Made by a program: the position numbers and the translations under genes. The notes under the pieces were generated by a model. That model was not told where the DNA came from. It did no database searches and saw only the letters and a program-made list of their open reading frames with translations. A stretch of 64,000 nucleotides of DNA from Paraburkholderia ultramafica (GTDB taxonomy: Bacteria; Pseudomonadota; Gammaproteobacteria; Burkholderiales; Burkholderiaceae), in NCBI RefSeq assembly GCF_902859915.1, contig NZ_CADIKK010000006.1, positions 186,001 to 250,000 on the forward strand, written 5' to 3'. Shown here piece by piece: positions 35,717 through 45,506 of this stretch (its first letter is position 1; every line of letters begins with the position of its first letter).

Positions 35717-36289
35717 CTACGCATTCGCCGCCGGACTCGACACGAACCCGAAGCGCGCGGCAACATCGCCGCGCCGCAGTGCTTCCAGAGGCAACACAAC
35801 CTGGTTGTTCCAGTGGAACTCGCCGTTCATCGAATCGTCGGCGAGCGTTGCATGAGTGGAGAAGACCTCCAGATCGTGATCGTGCAAAACCGCGGCTCTT
35901 GCAGGCGCCGAGCTATCGGCGAACAGAATCCCGCCTTCTTCATCGATAAAGACAGCAGTGGGCTCGAACGTGCCACCGGCCTGGTCCTGCAACACGAGCA
36001 CCCCATTCGCATCCGCCGACAGCCGTACCACCCAAGGCGTATAGCCCAGTTCGACATACACCCGCTGCGGACCGTTCTGGAAATACCACTGCCCGCTTTC
36101 ATCGGCGTCGTAGTTCCGGTTGATGAACCCGAGCAGCGCCTCATGCCGGATCGGCTCGCCCGGCGATCCGCTCGCCTGAGCGGCGTCATCGCGCATGCGC
36201 CAGGTGCCGCGCCGGTCCAGCATCAGCCACCCGGTGCAACTCGGAACGTTCGGCCACTTGACCAAAGCCTGCCTGACGATGTCATCCAT
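35717..36289 (-). CDS. Conserved protein of unknown function, coupled to YheT
   Basis: A 190-residue soluble protein that I cannot place in a named family with confidence. It starts MDDIVRQALVKWPNVPSCTG and has strand-rich, Asp- and Gly-rich segments (RNYDADESGQWYFQNGPQRV, FIDEEGGILFAD). Its ATG overlaps the end of the hydrolase gene by eight bases, so the pair is translated together. Similar proteins of unknown role occupy this position in related genomes, by my recollection. No signal peptide or membrane helix is seen. Confidence 0.75.
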   Translation of the reverse strand: MDDIVRQALVKWPNVPSCTGWLMLDRRGTWRMRDDAAQASGSPGEPIRHEALLGFINRNYDADESGQWYFQNGPQRVYVELGYTPWVVRLSADANGVLVLQDQAGGTFEPTAVFIDEEGGILFADSSAPARAAVLHDHDLEVFSTHATLADDSMNGEFHWNNQVVLPLEALRRGDVAARFGFVSSPAANA

Positions 36290-37373
36290 GATCGACGTGT
36301 CGCTCCATGTAGCCGAGCACGCGCCGCGACAGCCAGTCGATGCGGCCCGGAAACGGCCCGGTCATAAAGCCGGCGTGGCCGCCGTGCCTCGGCTGGTCGA
36401 GCTCCACCGCCGCCGAGACCTCGTGCCGCGACGGCAACGCCTTGGCCGGCAGGAACGGGTCGTTGCGCGCATTCAGCACCAGCGTCGGCACCTGAATGTG
36501 CGGCAGCAGCGGACGCGTGGTTGCCGTGCTCCAGTAATCGTCGGTATCGCGAAACCCGTGCAGCGGCGCGGTCACCGCATTGTCGAACTCGTACATCGTG
36601 CGGCTCGCCAGCATTGCATCGCGGTCGAACAGGCCCGGAAACTGGACCAGCTTCTGCTCGGCCTTCTGCTTGAGCGTCTTCAGGAAACTGCGCGTGTAGA
36701 CGAGGCCGAAGCCCTGCGATAACGCGCGGCCGCCGGCATGCACGTCGATCGGCGTCGAAATCGCGGCGGCCGCCGAGATCACCGACGCGGCTTCCTCGCG
36801 CCGCTCGCCCAGCCAGCGCAGCAGCACATTGCCGCCGAGCGACACGCCCGCCGCGACGACCGGCCCGCGATGCGCGGCGCGCAAGCGGCGCAGCACCCAA
36901 TCGACTTCGTTGCTGTCGGCGAGGTGATAGAAACGCGGCATCCGGTTCAACGAGCCACTGCAACTGCGAAAGTGCGGCACGACACCATGCCAGCCGTAGT
37001 CGCGCGCGGCCGCCATCAATGAAGCCGCGTAGTGCGATGCCGAACTGCCTTCGAGGCCATGAAACAGCACGAACAGCGGGGCATCGGCGGCGGGAGTCCG
37101 GGACACGAGGCCTGGCGTGAGCGGCGCGGCGGACTCGCCGTCATGCAGCACCCAGTCGAGATCGATGAAGTCGCCATCAGGCGTATCCCAGCGCTCGCGG
37201 CGAAACGAAACCGCCGGGCGGCGCGCGAACAGCGACGGGACGATGGTCTGCACATGCCGATTCGGCAGCCAGAGCGGCGCGCGGTAAAGCAGCTCGACCG
37301 TGTCCTCGACAGCCGCCGCGACCGTGGTGTGGGCCATGCCGGAGGAAACGGATTTATCGTGCGTCGAACTCAT
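36282..37373 (-). CDS. YheT-family alpha/beta hydrolase
   Basis: A 363-residue hydrolase. The opening APLWLPNRHVQTIVPSLF is the hallmark of the YheT/EMB8-like group. The nucleophile elbow is GVSLGGNVLL, oxyanion-region LFHGLEGSSASHY precedes it, the acid is in LNARNDPFLP and the catalytic His in HGGHAGFMTG. The natural substrate is unknown; relatives act on short esters. It is followed in overlap by a conserved unknown gene. Confidence 0.9.
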   Translation of the reverse strand: MSSTHDKSVSSGMAHTTVAAAVEDTVELLYRAPLWLPNRHVQTIVPSLFARRPAVSFRRERWDTPDGDFIDLDWVLHDGESAAPLTPGLVSRTPAADAPLFVLFHGLEGSSASHYAASLMAAARDYGWHGVVPHFRSCSGSLNRMPRFYHLADSNEVDWVLRRLRAAHRGPVVAAGVSLGGNVLLRWLGERREEAASVISAAAAISTPIDVHAGGRALSQGFGLVYTRSFLKTLKQKAEQKLVQFPGLFDRDAMLASRTMYEFDNAVTAPLHGFRDTDDYWSTATTRPLLPHIQVPTLVLNARNDPFLPAKALPSRHEVSAAVELDQPRHGGHAGFMTGPFPGRIDWLSRRVLGYMERHVDHG

Positions 37374-37430
37374 GCCGGCGTTGGAGCAAATAAGTAAAGC
37401 GCGAATCTGAATCTGAAACTGAGCCGCGCG

Positions 37431-37877
37431 TCAGTGCAGCGAGCCCTGGCCATGCCGCATCTTGGTTGCGAACTGGCTGGCGGCCTCGTTCGGCATCGGG
37501 CTTGCGTGAATGTGCGCGATGCGCCACTCGCCGCGTTCATGGACCATCACGTAAGTGGTGAAAACCATCGTGGGCGTAGCGTTCGGATCGGCGGGACGGT
37601 GCGCTTCGGCAATCGCGTAGACGACGGTGCCGAGGCTGTCGTAGACGCGGATGTCGAGCGGCTCGATCGAAACGGGCGCGGCTTCGAGCTGGATCTGCAA
37701 GCCGGCGCGAATGCTGTCGAGGCCGTGCAGGTGGGAGCCGTCGGCGCAGATGCAACTGACGAACTCTTCATCGATCCACAGGCCCATCAAGCTGTCGATA
37801 TTGACCTCGGCGACGGCCTGATAGTAGGCGTTCAGGGTATCGGCGGCGGCTTCGAAGATATGGGCAAAACGTGGCAT
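37431..37877 (-). CDS. SnoaL/NTF2-like nuclear transport factor 2 family protein
   Basis: A 148-residue protein with a cone-shaped NTF2-like fold: an N-terminal helix pair (ANTLNAYYQAVAEVNIDSLM-like), LWIDEEFVSCICADGSHLHG, then GEWRIAHIHASPMP, the typical last strand. Such proteins bind small ligands or catalyse simple isomerisations; some are merely scaffolds. It lies between a YheT hydrolase and waaF on the same strand, 57 bases before the hydrolase gene. No function can be inferred. Confidence 0.82.
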   Translation of the reverse strand: MPRFAHIFEAAADTLNAYYQAVAEVNIDSLMGLWIDEEFVSCICADGSHLHGLDSIRAGLQIQLEAAPVSIEPLDIRVYDSLGTVVYAIAEAHRPADPNATPTMVFTTYVMVHERGEWRIAHIHASPMPNEAASQFATKMRHGQGSLH

Positions 37878-38059
37878 GGCTCGTCAGTCTCTTGTGCGCG
37901 GCGCGCGGTTGCGGGACAGCGGTCAGCGGGACAGTCCGGAGCACCGGACCGGTCGCCCCCGGAGCGCCAGATTGCCCGCGCTGCAAGGCGCGAACATGAC
38001 GCGACGCACTCGGAGGCGTGCGGTGTTGCGTGCAAGTATCAAGTCGACGATCAGCCAGC

Positions 38060-39085
38060 TCAGCGTTGCGTCAGCAACATGCCACGCAAATCGCTGAATA
38101 CCTGCTCGGCGCTCAACTGCTTCAGGCAGTTCAGATGCCCGAGCGGACACTCGCGCTCAAAACAGGGGCTGCATTCGAGATGGAGCCATTGTACCTTCGC
38201 AAGCTCCGACAAGGGCGGCGTGTGGCGCGGATCGGTCGAACCGTACACCGCCACCAGTGGCCGGCGCAGCGCGGCGGCCACGTGCATCAGGCCGGAGTCG
38301 TTGGTGACGACCGCGCTGGCCCGCGAGATCAGCGCGCAAGCCTCGCCCAGCGCGGTCTGGCCGCACAGGTTGCGCACGTTCGGCGCCTTCTCGGCGATCG
38401 CCTGGGCGAGCGGCGCGTCTTTCGGCGAACCGAGCGCGACGATCTGCGTGTACGGGAACGACTGGCCGACCATCTGCGCGAGCGACGCGAAGTGTTCGGG
38501 CGGCCAGCGCTTGGCGGGGCCGTACTCGGCGCCCGGGCAGAACACCAGCAGCGGCACGCGCGTGTCCAGATTGAAGCGCGCCGACACGCGCGACGCTTCG
38601 TTCAGGTCCGCGTCGAGGCGCGGCATCGGCAAGTCGTCGGGGACTTTGGCGCCGGGCGCGTAGGCGAGGGCGGCGTACTGGCCGACCATCGGCGGGCGCT
38701 CGTCCTTGCGCGGATTCGCGTGACGCACGTTCAGCAGGCCGTAGCGGCTTTCGCCGGTATAGCCGATGCGCAGCGCAATACCCGCCATCCACGGAATCAG
38801 CGCGGACTTGAGCGAGTTCGGCAGCACGTAGGCCGCGTCGTAGCCGACGTCGCGCAAATCGCTCGCCAGTTGCCAGCGGCGCAGCATTTGCAGCTTGCCG
38901 TGCGCGAGGTCGGTAGCGTAGACGTCGCGGATTTCCGGCATGCGCTCGAGCACGGGTGCGACCCACGAGGGCGCGACCGCGTCGATGACGATGCGCGGAT
39001 GCAGTTTCACGAGGCGCGCAAATAGCGGCTGCGCCATCAATGCGTCACCGATCCAGTTCGGTGCGATAACCAACGCGCGACGCAT
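38060..39085 (-). CDS. waaF: LPS heptosyltransferase II
   Basis: A 341-residue GT9 glycosyltransferase that adds the second heptose to the LPS inner core on the cytoplasmic face. It starts with the family's ALVIAPNWIGDALMAQPLF, has the donor-binding FCPGAEYGPAKRWPPEHFA and the terminal NDSGLMHVAAAL motif, with a Cys-rich C-terminal segment (CSPCFERECPLGHLNCL) usual for this branch. Start at the first ATG fits the family N-terminus exactly. Confidence 0.95.
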   Translation of the reverse strand: MRRALVIAPNWIGDALMAQPLFARLVKLHPRIVIDAVAPSWVAPVLERMPEIRDVYATDLAHGKLQMLRRWQLASDLRDVGYDAAYVLPNSLKSALIPWMAGIALRIGYTGESRYGLLNVRHANPRKDERPPMVGQYAALAYAPGAKVPDDLPMPRLDADLNEASRVSARFNLDTRVPLLVFCPGAEYGPAKRWPPEHFASLAQMVGQSFPYTQIVALGSPKDAPLAQAIAEKAPNVRNLCGQTALGEACALISRASAVVTNDSGLMHVAAALRRPLVAVYGSTDPRHTPPLSELAKVQWLHLECSPCFERECPLGHLNCLKQLSAEQVFSDLRGMLLTQR

Positions 39086-39461
39086 CAGAGTGAGTGTCCG
39101 GTGTCGAAACGAAGCGCCGCGCGCGCAATGCGCGTGGCGTTCGGATTGGTAAAAGGGGAAAAGCCGCCAACCGTGTGGCGCGCTTCCGGTTTCGCCGGAT
39201 GCGCCGCAGTGGCGGCCCTGCTGCGGCGTGCCTGCCTTTGAGCTTGCGTGTGCGTTGGCGTGGTCTGCGCCTGCTGTGCAACCGGACCCGGCCCGCCTGA
39301 CGACGAAGCGGGCGGCGGAATCTCAAGCCAATCAGTCAGCGGACCACGCAACGAAACCGACGACGAGACGCACGTCGAAGCAGACGACGCGACACCCGTC
39401 AACCCGCGCACAACGCCCCGCAAGGCAGCGCCGCAAGCAACCAACGCTCAGTGCGCCGTGA
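39086..39461. other. Gap upstream of waaF
   Basis: About 375 bases between waaF and the zinc-finger gene. Open frames on both strands here are Arg/Thr/Ala-rich, lack ribosome sites and look like chance frames of GC-rich DNA. I see no RNA or repeat. Confidence 0.5.
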
Positions 39462-39656
39462 TCAATGACCCTTGACCACTTCGCCTTCGCGCAGCTTGTA
39501 ACGCGTGCTGCAGTACGGGCAACGCGCTTCGCCGTGCGTGACATCGATAAAGACGCGCGGATGCGCGCTCCAGCGCGGCATGGCCGGGTTCGGGCAGTAG
39601 GCCGGCAGGTCTTTAGCCGACAGTTCGACCAGCGGCATTTCCTTGATTTCGCTCAT
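39462..39656 (-). CDS. Small zinc-finger (CHCC-type) protein
   Basis: A 64-residue protein. One Cys is in LPAYCPNP, a His in SAHPRVF and the final pair in RCPYCSTRYKL, giving the CHCC zinc pattern found in small proteins related to the mitochondrial complex I subunit NDUFS6. The ATG at 39656 begins MSEIKE; the longer frame before it has no site. It is encoded just after ilvE on the same strand. Its bacterial role is unknown. Confidence 0.85.
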   Translation of the reverse strand: MSEIKEMPLVELSAKDLPAYCPNPAMPRWSAHPRVFIDVTHGEARCPYCSTRYKLREGEVVKGH

Positions 39657-39743
39657 GGGACTTTCTCGTTGTATGCAGGGTGCGGGCGTTGCGCCGGTAA
39701 AGGCCTGGCAGGGCAAACGCCCGGCCGGCCGGTGCAGCGCGCA

Positions 39744-40667
39744 TTAGATCCTGGTCAGCCAGTGCGCGTACTTCTCGCTCTTGCCGTTCACGATGTCGAA
39801 GAAGCCCGCTTGCAGCTTCTCGGTGATCGGACCGCGTGCGCCCGAACCGATCGTGCGGTTGTCGAGTTCGCGGATCGGCGTGACTTCGGCGGCGGTGCCG
39901 GTGAAGAACGCTTCGTCGCAGGTGTAGACCTCGTCACGCGTGATGCGCTTTTCGATCACCTGGATGCCCGCGTCGCGCGCCAGCGTGATGACCGTGTCGC
40001 GCGTGATGCCGTCGAGACACGACGACAGGTCCGGCGTGTACAGCTTGCCGTTGTTCACGAGGAAGAAGTTCTCGCCCGAGCCTTCCGACACATAGCCGTC
40101 GACGTCGAGCAGCAGCGCTTCGTCGTAGCCGTCGGTGGTCGCTTCCTGGTTGGCGAGGATCGAGTTCACGTACCAGCCCGACGCCTTCGCGCGGACCATC
40201 GACACGTTCACGTGATGGCGCGTGAACGACGACGTCTTCACGCGGATGCCCTTGGCGATGCCGTCTTCACCGAGGTAAGCGCCCCACGGCCACGCGGCGA
40301 TCGCCACGTGAATGGTGTTGCCCTTGGCCGACACGCCGAGCTTTTCCGAGCCGACCCAGATGATCGGGCGCAGGTAGCAGGACTCGAGCTTGTTCTCACG
40401 AACCACTTCGCGTTGCGCGGCGGCAAGCGTTTCGTGATCGAACGGCACGTCCATCTGGAAAATCTTGGCCGAATTCAGCAGACGCCTGGTGTGCTCCTGC
40501 AGACGGAAAATCGCGGTGCCGCCGTCAGCCGTCTTGTAGGCGCGTACGCCTTCGAAAACGCCCATGCCGTAATGCAGCGTGTGGGTGAGCACGTGGATTT
40601 TGGCATCGCGCCAGTCGATGAGCTTGCCATCCATCCAGATCTTGCCGTCGCGGTCGGCCATTGACAT
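39744..40667 (-). CDS. ilvE: Branched-chain amino acid aminotransferase
   Basis: A 307-residue fold-type IV PLP enzyme that makes Val, Ile and Leu from their keto acids. The pattern THTLHYGMGVFEGVRAY at the substrate pocket, the PLP lysine near RAKASGWYVNS, and EGSGENFFLV, with TRDEVYTCDEAFFTGTAAEV, are typical of IlvE group I. GGAG stands nine bases before the ATG at 40667; a second ATG two codons later is also possible. Confidence 0.95.
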   Translation of the reverse strand: MSMADRDGKIWMDGKLIDWRDAKIHVLTHTLHYGMGVFEGVRAYKTADGGTAIFRLQEHTRRLLNSAKIFQMDVPFDHETLAAAQREVVRENKLESCYLRPIIWVGSEKLGVSAKGNTIHVAIAAWPWGAYLGEDGIAKGIRVKTSSFTRHHVNVSMVRAKASGWYVNSILANQEATTDGYDEALLLDVDGYVSEGSGENFFLVNNGKLYTPDLSSCLDGITRDTVITLARDAGIQVIEKRITRDEVYTCDEAFFTGTAAEVTPIRELDNRTIGSGARGPITEKLQAGFFDIVNGKSEKYAHWLTRI

Positions 40668-40781
40668 ACGATTCTCCAGCAGGTGCGTTGTGAGGTGGGG
40701 CTACGAGCATCGGACATAGCCAAGAGCGGTATTTTAGCGTCTTTTGCACACGGAACGGGCATTGGGCCGCATCCCGGACGC

Positions 40782-40787
40782 TATAAT
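40782..40787 (+). promoter_or_regulatory. Possible -10 element upstream of azlC
   Basis: A perfect TATAAT, about 104 bases before the azlC start, in the gap between divergent ilvE and azlC. The best -35 candidate (TTGGGC) is only 14 bases upstream, so the match is partial. Confidence 0.35.
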
Positions 40788-40890
40788 CCGGCACACGCAT
40801 AATTCAAATCCGGATACGCCAGCGGGTGCCTGACGACCTGGCGTCGACTTCCCTTCGTTGCGGCGCCGTGGCGCCTGCCCGTTTCGCCTC

Positions 40891-41637
40891 ATGCTCGCTC
40901 GACTGTCAGATATCGATCGCCGTGACTTCCGTGAGGGCGCGCGCGACTATTCGCCCACGCTGATGGCGATTTTCTCGTGGGGGCTCGTCACCGGTATCGC
41001 GATGAGCAAATCCGTGCTCACGTTGCCGCAGGCGCTCACCATGTCGCTGCTGTGCTACGCCGGTTCGTCGCAACTGGCGGTGCTGCCGCTGCTCGCCGCC
41101 AAGCTGCCGATCTGGACCGTGCTGCTCACCGCGGCAATGGTCAATACGCGTTTCGTGATTTTCAGCGCCGGACTGGCGCCGCATTTCTCCTATCTGCCGA
41201 TGTGGCGGCGCATCGTGCTCGGCTATTTCAACGGCGATGTGATCTATCTGCTGTTCGAGAAGAAGAGTTTCCCGACCGGCTACATGCCGGGCAAGGAGGC
41301 GTACTACTGGGGCATGGCGCTCTCGAGCTGGCTGTCCTGGCAGGTGTCGTCGATTGCCGGCATCCTGCTCGCGAGCCTGATTCCCGACAACTGGGGGCTC
41401 GCGCTGGCGGGCACGCTGGCCCTGGTGCCCATCATGGTGGCGGCGATCGCGACGCGCTCCACACTGGTGGCGGTCAGCATCGCCGGGGTCGTGTCACTGC
41501 TTGCCTTCGACCTGCCGTATCGGCTCGCGCTGCCGTTCGCGGTGATCGCGGCGATCGTCGCCGGCAGCGCCGCCGACCTGATGGTCGAGCGAGCCGACTT
41601 GCGCCGCATCCGCAACAGCGCCGGAGATTCCCGATGA
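40891..41637 (+). CDS. azlC: AzlC-family branched-chain amino acid exporter, large subunit
   Basis: A 248-residue membrane protein with about seven helices. It opens with DFREGARDYSPTLMAIFSWG and has TLPQALTMSLLCYAGSSQLAV and the NTRFVIFSAGLAPHF segment characteristic of AzlC. With AzlD it forms a two-component exporter for branched-chain amino acids. ATG at 40891 fits family starts; an upstream in-frame TTG does not improve it. Its end overlaps azlD as ATGA. Divergence from ilvE links it to the same amino acids. Confidence 0.9.
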   Translation: MLARLSDIDRRDFREGARDYSPTLMAIFSWGLVTGIAMSKSVLTLPQALTMSLLCYAGSSQLAVLPLLAAKLPIWTVLLTAAMVNTRFVIFSAGLAPHFSYLPMWRRIVLGYFNGDVIYLLFEKKSFPTGYMPGKEAYYWGMALSSWLSWQVSSIAGILLASLIPDNWGLALAGTLALVPIMVAAIATRSTLVAVSIAGVVSLLAFDLPYRLALPFAVIAAIVAGSAADLMVERADLRRIRNSAGDSR

Positions 41638-41957
41638 CGTCCACACAAATCTGGCTGGCCATTTTCGGCATGACCTTCGTCACCGCGCTGACCCGCGCGA
41701 TGTTTCTGATCGGCGGCGAGCGCACGGTCTTGCCGGCGCGCGTGCAGCGGATGCTGCGCTACGCGCCGGCCGCGGCGCTGGCCGCCGTGGTGCTGCCCGA
41801 CGTGCTGTCGACGCCCGAAGGGCTGTCGTTTGCGCCGTCCAATCACGAGTTTTACGCGACGCTGTCCGGTCTGGGATGGTTTTTGTGGCGGCGCACCATG
41901 CTCGGCACGATTGTCACCGGAATGGTCGTGTTCACGTTGTTACGCGTCTTCATATGA
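41634..41957 (+). CDS. azlD: AzlD-family exporter, small subunit
   Basis: A 107-residue protein with three or four helices: IWLAIFGMTFVTALTRAMF, then the typical LPARVQRMLRYAPAAALAAV and a C-terminal helix. It is the usual small partner of AzlC, and translation is coupled through the overlapping ATGA. Confidence 0.9.
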   Translation: MTSTQIWLAIFGMTFVTALTRAMFLIGGERTVLPARVQRMLRYAPAAALAAVVLPDVLSTPEGLSFAPSNHEFYATLSGLGWFLWRRTMLGTIVTGMVVFTLLRVFI

Positions 41958-42229
41958 TTGAATGGGCGAGAAATGCTGCATTGCGGCATGCGCGGCCCTA
42001 TCTCCAAATACGGGACATTCGCCCAGTCGCGGGTCAGAAGGCAGTGTGGATCAGTTAAACTGCCGGTTTCCGGGTTGAGCGCGCCGCTGCAAGGCGCGAG
42101 AGCCGCGGCCCTGCCGTCGGCGCCCGATCCCGTGGAGCCGCTGCCGTGCCGAAGCGCTGGAATTTGCCGCGCTGCAAGCCCGGCGCGTCGTCCGCCACCG
42201 CCTTCTCATCAACTCGCACATACACGCCT

Positions 42230-43423
42230 ATGAACAAGGTATTGCGTCTCTCCGATCTGATCGCCGAAGGCAAACTATCCGGCAAACGCGTGTTCATCCG
42301 CGCCGATCTGAACGTGCCGCAGGACGATCAAGGCAACATCACCGAAGACACCCGTATCCGCGCCTCCGTGCCGGCGATCAAGGCGGCGCTCGACGCGGGC
42401 GCCGCCGTGATGGTCACGTCGCACCTGGGCCGCCCCACCGAGGGCGACTTCAAGCCGGAAGACTCGCTCGCGCCGGTCGCGCAGCGTCTGGCCGAACTGC
42501 TCGGCCGCGACGTGCCGCTGGTCGCGAACTGGGTCGAAAACGGCGTGAACGTCGCGCCGGGGTCGGTCGTGCTGCTGGAAAACTGCCGCGTCAACAAGGG
42601 CGAAAAGAAAGATTCCGACGAGCTCGCGCAGAAAATGGCGAAGCTCTGCGATGTCTACGTGAACGACGCGTTCGGCACCGCGCACCGCGCCGAAGCGACC
42701 ACGCACGGCATCGCCAGATATGCGCCGGTCGCCTGCGCCGGTCCGCTGCTGGCCGCTGAGCTCGAAGCGCTCGGCAAGGCGCTGGGCGCGCCGAAGCGCC
42801 CGCTGGTGGCGATCGTCGCCGGCTCGAAGGTGTCGACCAAGCTGACCATTCTGAAGTCGCTGGCCGACAAGGTCGATCAGCTGATCGTCGGCGGCGGCAT
42901 CGCGAATACGTTCATGCTGGCCGCGGGCCTGAAGATCGGCAAGTCGCTCGCCGAAGCCGATCTGATCAACGAAGCCAAGGCCATCATCGACGCGGCCAAA
43001 GCCCGCGGCGCCTCGGTGCCGATCCCGACCGACGTGGTCACGGCCAAGGAGTTTTCGCCGACCGCCAAGGCCGAAATCAAGGCTGTCGCCGATGTGCAGG
43101 ACGACGACATGATCCTCGACATCGGACCGGAAACCGCCAAGGTGCTCGCCGCGCAACTGGAAAAGGCCGGCACGATCGTGTGGAACGGGCCGGTCGGCGT
43201 GTTCGAATTCGACCAGTTCGGCAACGGCACGAAGACGCTGGCGGACGCGATCGCCAAGTCGTCGGCGTTCTCGATCGCAGGCGGCGGCGACACGCTCGCG
43301 GCGATCGCCAAGTACGGCATCCACGACAAGGTCAGCTATATCTCGACGGGCGGCGGCGCCTTCCTCGAGTTCCTCGAAGGCAAGAAGTTGCCGGCGGTCG
43401 AAGTTCTGGAATCGCGGGCTTAA
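42230..43423 (+). CDS. pgk: Phosphoglycerate kinase
   Basis: A 397-residue glycolytic kinase that makes ATP from 1,3-bisphosphoglycerate. N-domain substrate motif [28 protein letters not shown], and C-domain nucleotide motif [16 protein letters not shown] and [12 protein letters not shown] are all intact. The ATG at 42230 is the family start; the open frame before it is spurious. It is followed by pyk and then fba, a lower-glycolysis cluster. Confidence 0.97.
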   Translation: MNKVLRLSDLIAEGKLSGKRVFIRADLNVPQDDQGNITEDTRIRASVPAIKAALDAGAAVMVTSHLGRPTEGDFKPEDSLAPVAQRLAELLGRDVPLVANWVENGVNVAPGSVVLLENCRVNKGEKKDSDELAQKMAKLCDVYVNDAFGTAHRAEATTHGIARYAPVACAGPLLAAELEALGKALGAPKRPLVAIVAGSKVSTKLTILKSLADKVDQLIVGGGIANTFMLAAGLKIGKSLAEADLINEAKAIIDAAKARGASVPIPTDVVTAKEFSPTAKAEIKAVADVQDDDMILDIGPETAKVLAAQLEKAGTIVWNGPVGVFEFDQFGNGTKTLADAIAKSSAFSIAGGGDTLAAIAKYGIHDKVSYISTGGGAFLEFLEGKKLPAVEVLESRA

Positions 43424-43845
43424 ACGTGGCGACGCGCTCCCCAACGGCAAAGTCTGCAAAAGCGCGCGGCGGCCAGCGAGCCAACAAGCCGCGCAACCTC
43501 GCAGCAGAGACGGCAGGGGAGCGCGCGGCGCGCTCCGCCGCCACCCCGGCAGTGTCTGCCGAAACAGAAGAATCCAGATCGCCCCTCGCGCTCGCGGAGT
43601 TGACCACTGCCGACGACGCAGCGGATTTGTCCAGCGGACAAGCCGCCCCGTCGCCGGCAGAACTCCCCGACGAAGAGACCGTCCCCCCGCCGGCACCCCC
43701 CGTGCCGGTGTCGAACACCGCTTCACCCTACAAAGCGACGCTGGTTTCAACCGGCGCGCAGCCCCTGGCAGCATCTTCCGGTGCGCAGCCTCCGCATCCG
43801 ACTCGCAGCGCTCATTCCAGCGATCCTATCCAGACGAGGAGACTC
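43424..43845 (+). other. Open, low-complexity stretch between pgk and pyk
   Basis: These 422 bases stay open in the pyk frame from a GTG at 43426 to the pyk start, encoding 140 residues rich in Ala, Pro, Ser, Thr and Lys. There is no ribosome site at the GTG, whereas the pyk ATG has a strong GAGGAGA. It may be an untranslated leader, a diverged small gene, or an occasional N-terminal extension of pyruvate kinase. Confidence 0.5.
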
Positions 43846-45288
43846 ATGCATCGCGCCACCAAGATTGTCGCTACCATCGGACCGGCTTCCAACACGCCGG
43901 AAATCCTGTTGCAAATGATTCAGGCAGGGTTGGATGTGGTGCGGCTCAATTTTTCGCACGGCACCGCCGACGACCACCGCCAGCGCGCCGAATTCGTGCG
44001 CGAAGCGGCCCGCCAGGCCGGCCGCGAAGTCGCCATCATGGCGGACCTGCAAGGCCCGAAGATCCGGGTCGGCAAATTTGAAAACGGCAAGGTCTTGCTG
44101 GTTGCCGGCGAGCCGTTCATCCTCGACGCCGACTGCGAACTCGGCAACGAGCAACGCGCCGGTCTCGACTACAAGGACCTGCCGCGCGACCTGAAGCCGG
44201 GCGACGTGCTGTTGCTCAACGACGGCCTGATCGTGCTGAACGTGTCGCGCGTGATCGGCAACGAGATCCACACGGTCGTGAAGATCGGCGGCGAGCTGTC
44301 GAACAACAAGGGCATCAACCGCCAGGGCGGTGGCCTGTCGGCGCCCGCGCTCACCGCGAAAGACATGGAAGACATTCGCACGGCGATGTCGCTCGGTGTC
44401 GACTACGTCGCGGTTTCGTTCCCGAAGAACGCCACCGACATGGAGATGGCCCGCCAGCTCGCGAACATCGCCGGTGCGCCGTTCGGCATCAAGCCGAAGA
44501 TGATCGCCAAGATCGAGCGCGCGGAAGCGATTCCGGCGCTGCAAGGCATTCTCGACGCCTCGGACGGCATCATGGTCGCGCGCGGCGATCTGGCGGTGGA
44601 AGTGGGGAATGCCGCAGTCCCCGCGCTGCAAAAGCGGATGATTCGTATGGCGCGCGAATCGAACAAGTTCGTGATCACCGCGACCCAGATGATGGAGTCG
44701 ATGATCTACGCGCCGGTGCCGACCCGGGCCGAAGTCTCGGACGTCGCCAACGCGGTGCTCGACGGTACCGATGCGGTGATGCTGTCGGCGGAATCGGCGG
44801 CGGGCAAGTACCCGGTGCAAACCATCGAGACGATGGCGGCGATCTGTCTGGAAGCCGAGAAGTCGGAACAGTCGGAACTGGACAAGGATTTCCTCGACCG
44901 CACGTTCACCCGCATCGACCAGTCGATCGCGATGGGCGCGCTCTTCACGGCCTATCACCTGGGCGCGAAGGCGATCGTGGCGTTGACCGAATCCGGCTCG
45001 ACCGCGCTGTGGATGTCGCGCCACTGGACCCATGTGCCAATTTTCGCGCTCACGCCGCGCGTCGGCAGTGAACGGGCGATGGCGCTGTACCGCAACGTGA
45101 CCTCGCTGCATCTGGACACCAACACCAACACCGACCGCGACACCGCGTTGCAGCAGGCGTTGGAGACCGTGGTGAGCAAGGGCTACGCGTCGCGTGGTGA
45201 CATGGTGGTGCTGACTGTCGGCGAGCCGATGGGTCAGGCCGGCGGCACCAATACGTTGAAAATCGTGCGGGTCGGAGAACCGTACTGA
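43846..45288 (+). CDS. pyk: Pyruvate kinase
   Basis: A 480-residue enzyme that makes pyruvate and ATP from phosphoenolpyruvate. It starts HRATKIVATIGPASNTPE, with DVVRLNFSHG, the metal-binding MVARGDLAVEVG, and the signature MIAKIERAEAIPAL with the catalytic Lys. The C-terminal allosteric domain is present. The ATG at 43846 follows GAGGAGA and gives normal length, although the frame is open 140 codons further upstream. Confidence 0.96.
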   Translation: MHRATKIVATIGPASNTPEILLQMIQAGLDVVRLNFSHGTADDHRQRAEFVREAARQAGREVAIMADLQGPKIRVGKFENGKVLLVAGEPFILDADCELGNEQRAGLDYKDLPRDLKPGDVLLLNDGLIVLNVSRVIGNEIHTVVKIGGELSNNKGINRQGGGLSAPALTAKDMEDIRTAMSLGVDYVAVSFPKNATDMEMARQLANIAGAPFGIKPKMIAKIERAEAIPALQGILDASDGIMVARGDLAVEVGNAAVPALQKRMIRMARESNKFVITATQMMESMIYAPVPTRAEVSDVANAVLDGTDAVMLSAESAAGKYPVQTIETMAAICLEAEKSEQSELDKDFLDRTFTRIDQSIAMGALFTAYHLGAKAIVALTESGSTALWMSRHWTHVPIFALTPRVGSERAMALYRNVTSLHLDTNTNTDRDTALQQALETVVSKGYASRGDMVVLTVGEPMGQAGGTNTLKIVRVGEPY

Positions 45289-45506
45289 TCAGGTAGCAAC
45301 TGCTCGATCGGCACGGGCTGGATCGAGCGAAGCAGGCTGACATGCCCCGCGAGAGGCGGCGCACCGTCTTCAATCGCGTCCGGAGCGTACAGGAACGCCC
45401 GGCGCCTTAGGGACCGTGTGAACGGGTATGCAGCTTGCTCCGCGATAAAATCGCCCAACAAGATGCCGACGGCACAAGGATTCGTTTCAATCTAAGGAGT
45501 TACAGC

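Noticed and set aside
38018..39025. Plus-strand frame of 335 codons opposite waaF
   Set aside because: Shadow of waaF in high-GC DNA; composition is improbable for a protein and no domain is recognisable.
39085..39444. 119-codon frame upstream of waaF
   Set aside because: No ribosome site, low-complexity Ser/Thr/Ala composition and overlapping frames on the opposite strand of equal quality.
45310..45340. GCTCGATC...GATCGAGC inverted repeat downstream of pyk
   Set aside because: Short 8-base arms without a T tract in GC-rich DNA; likely chance.
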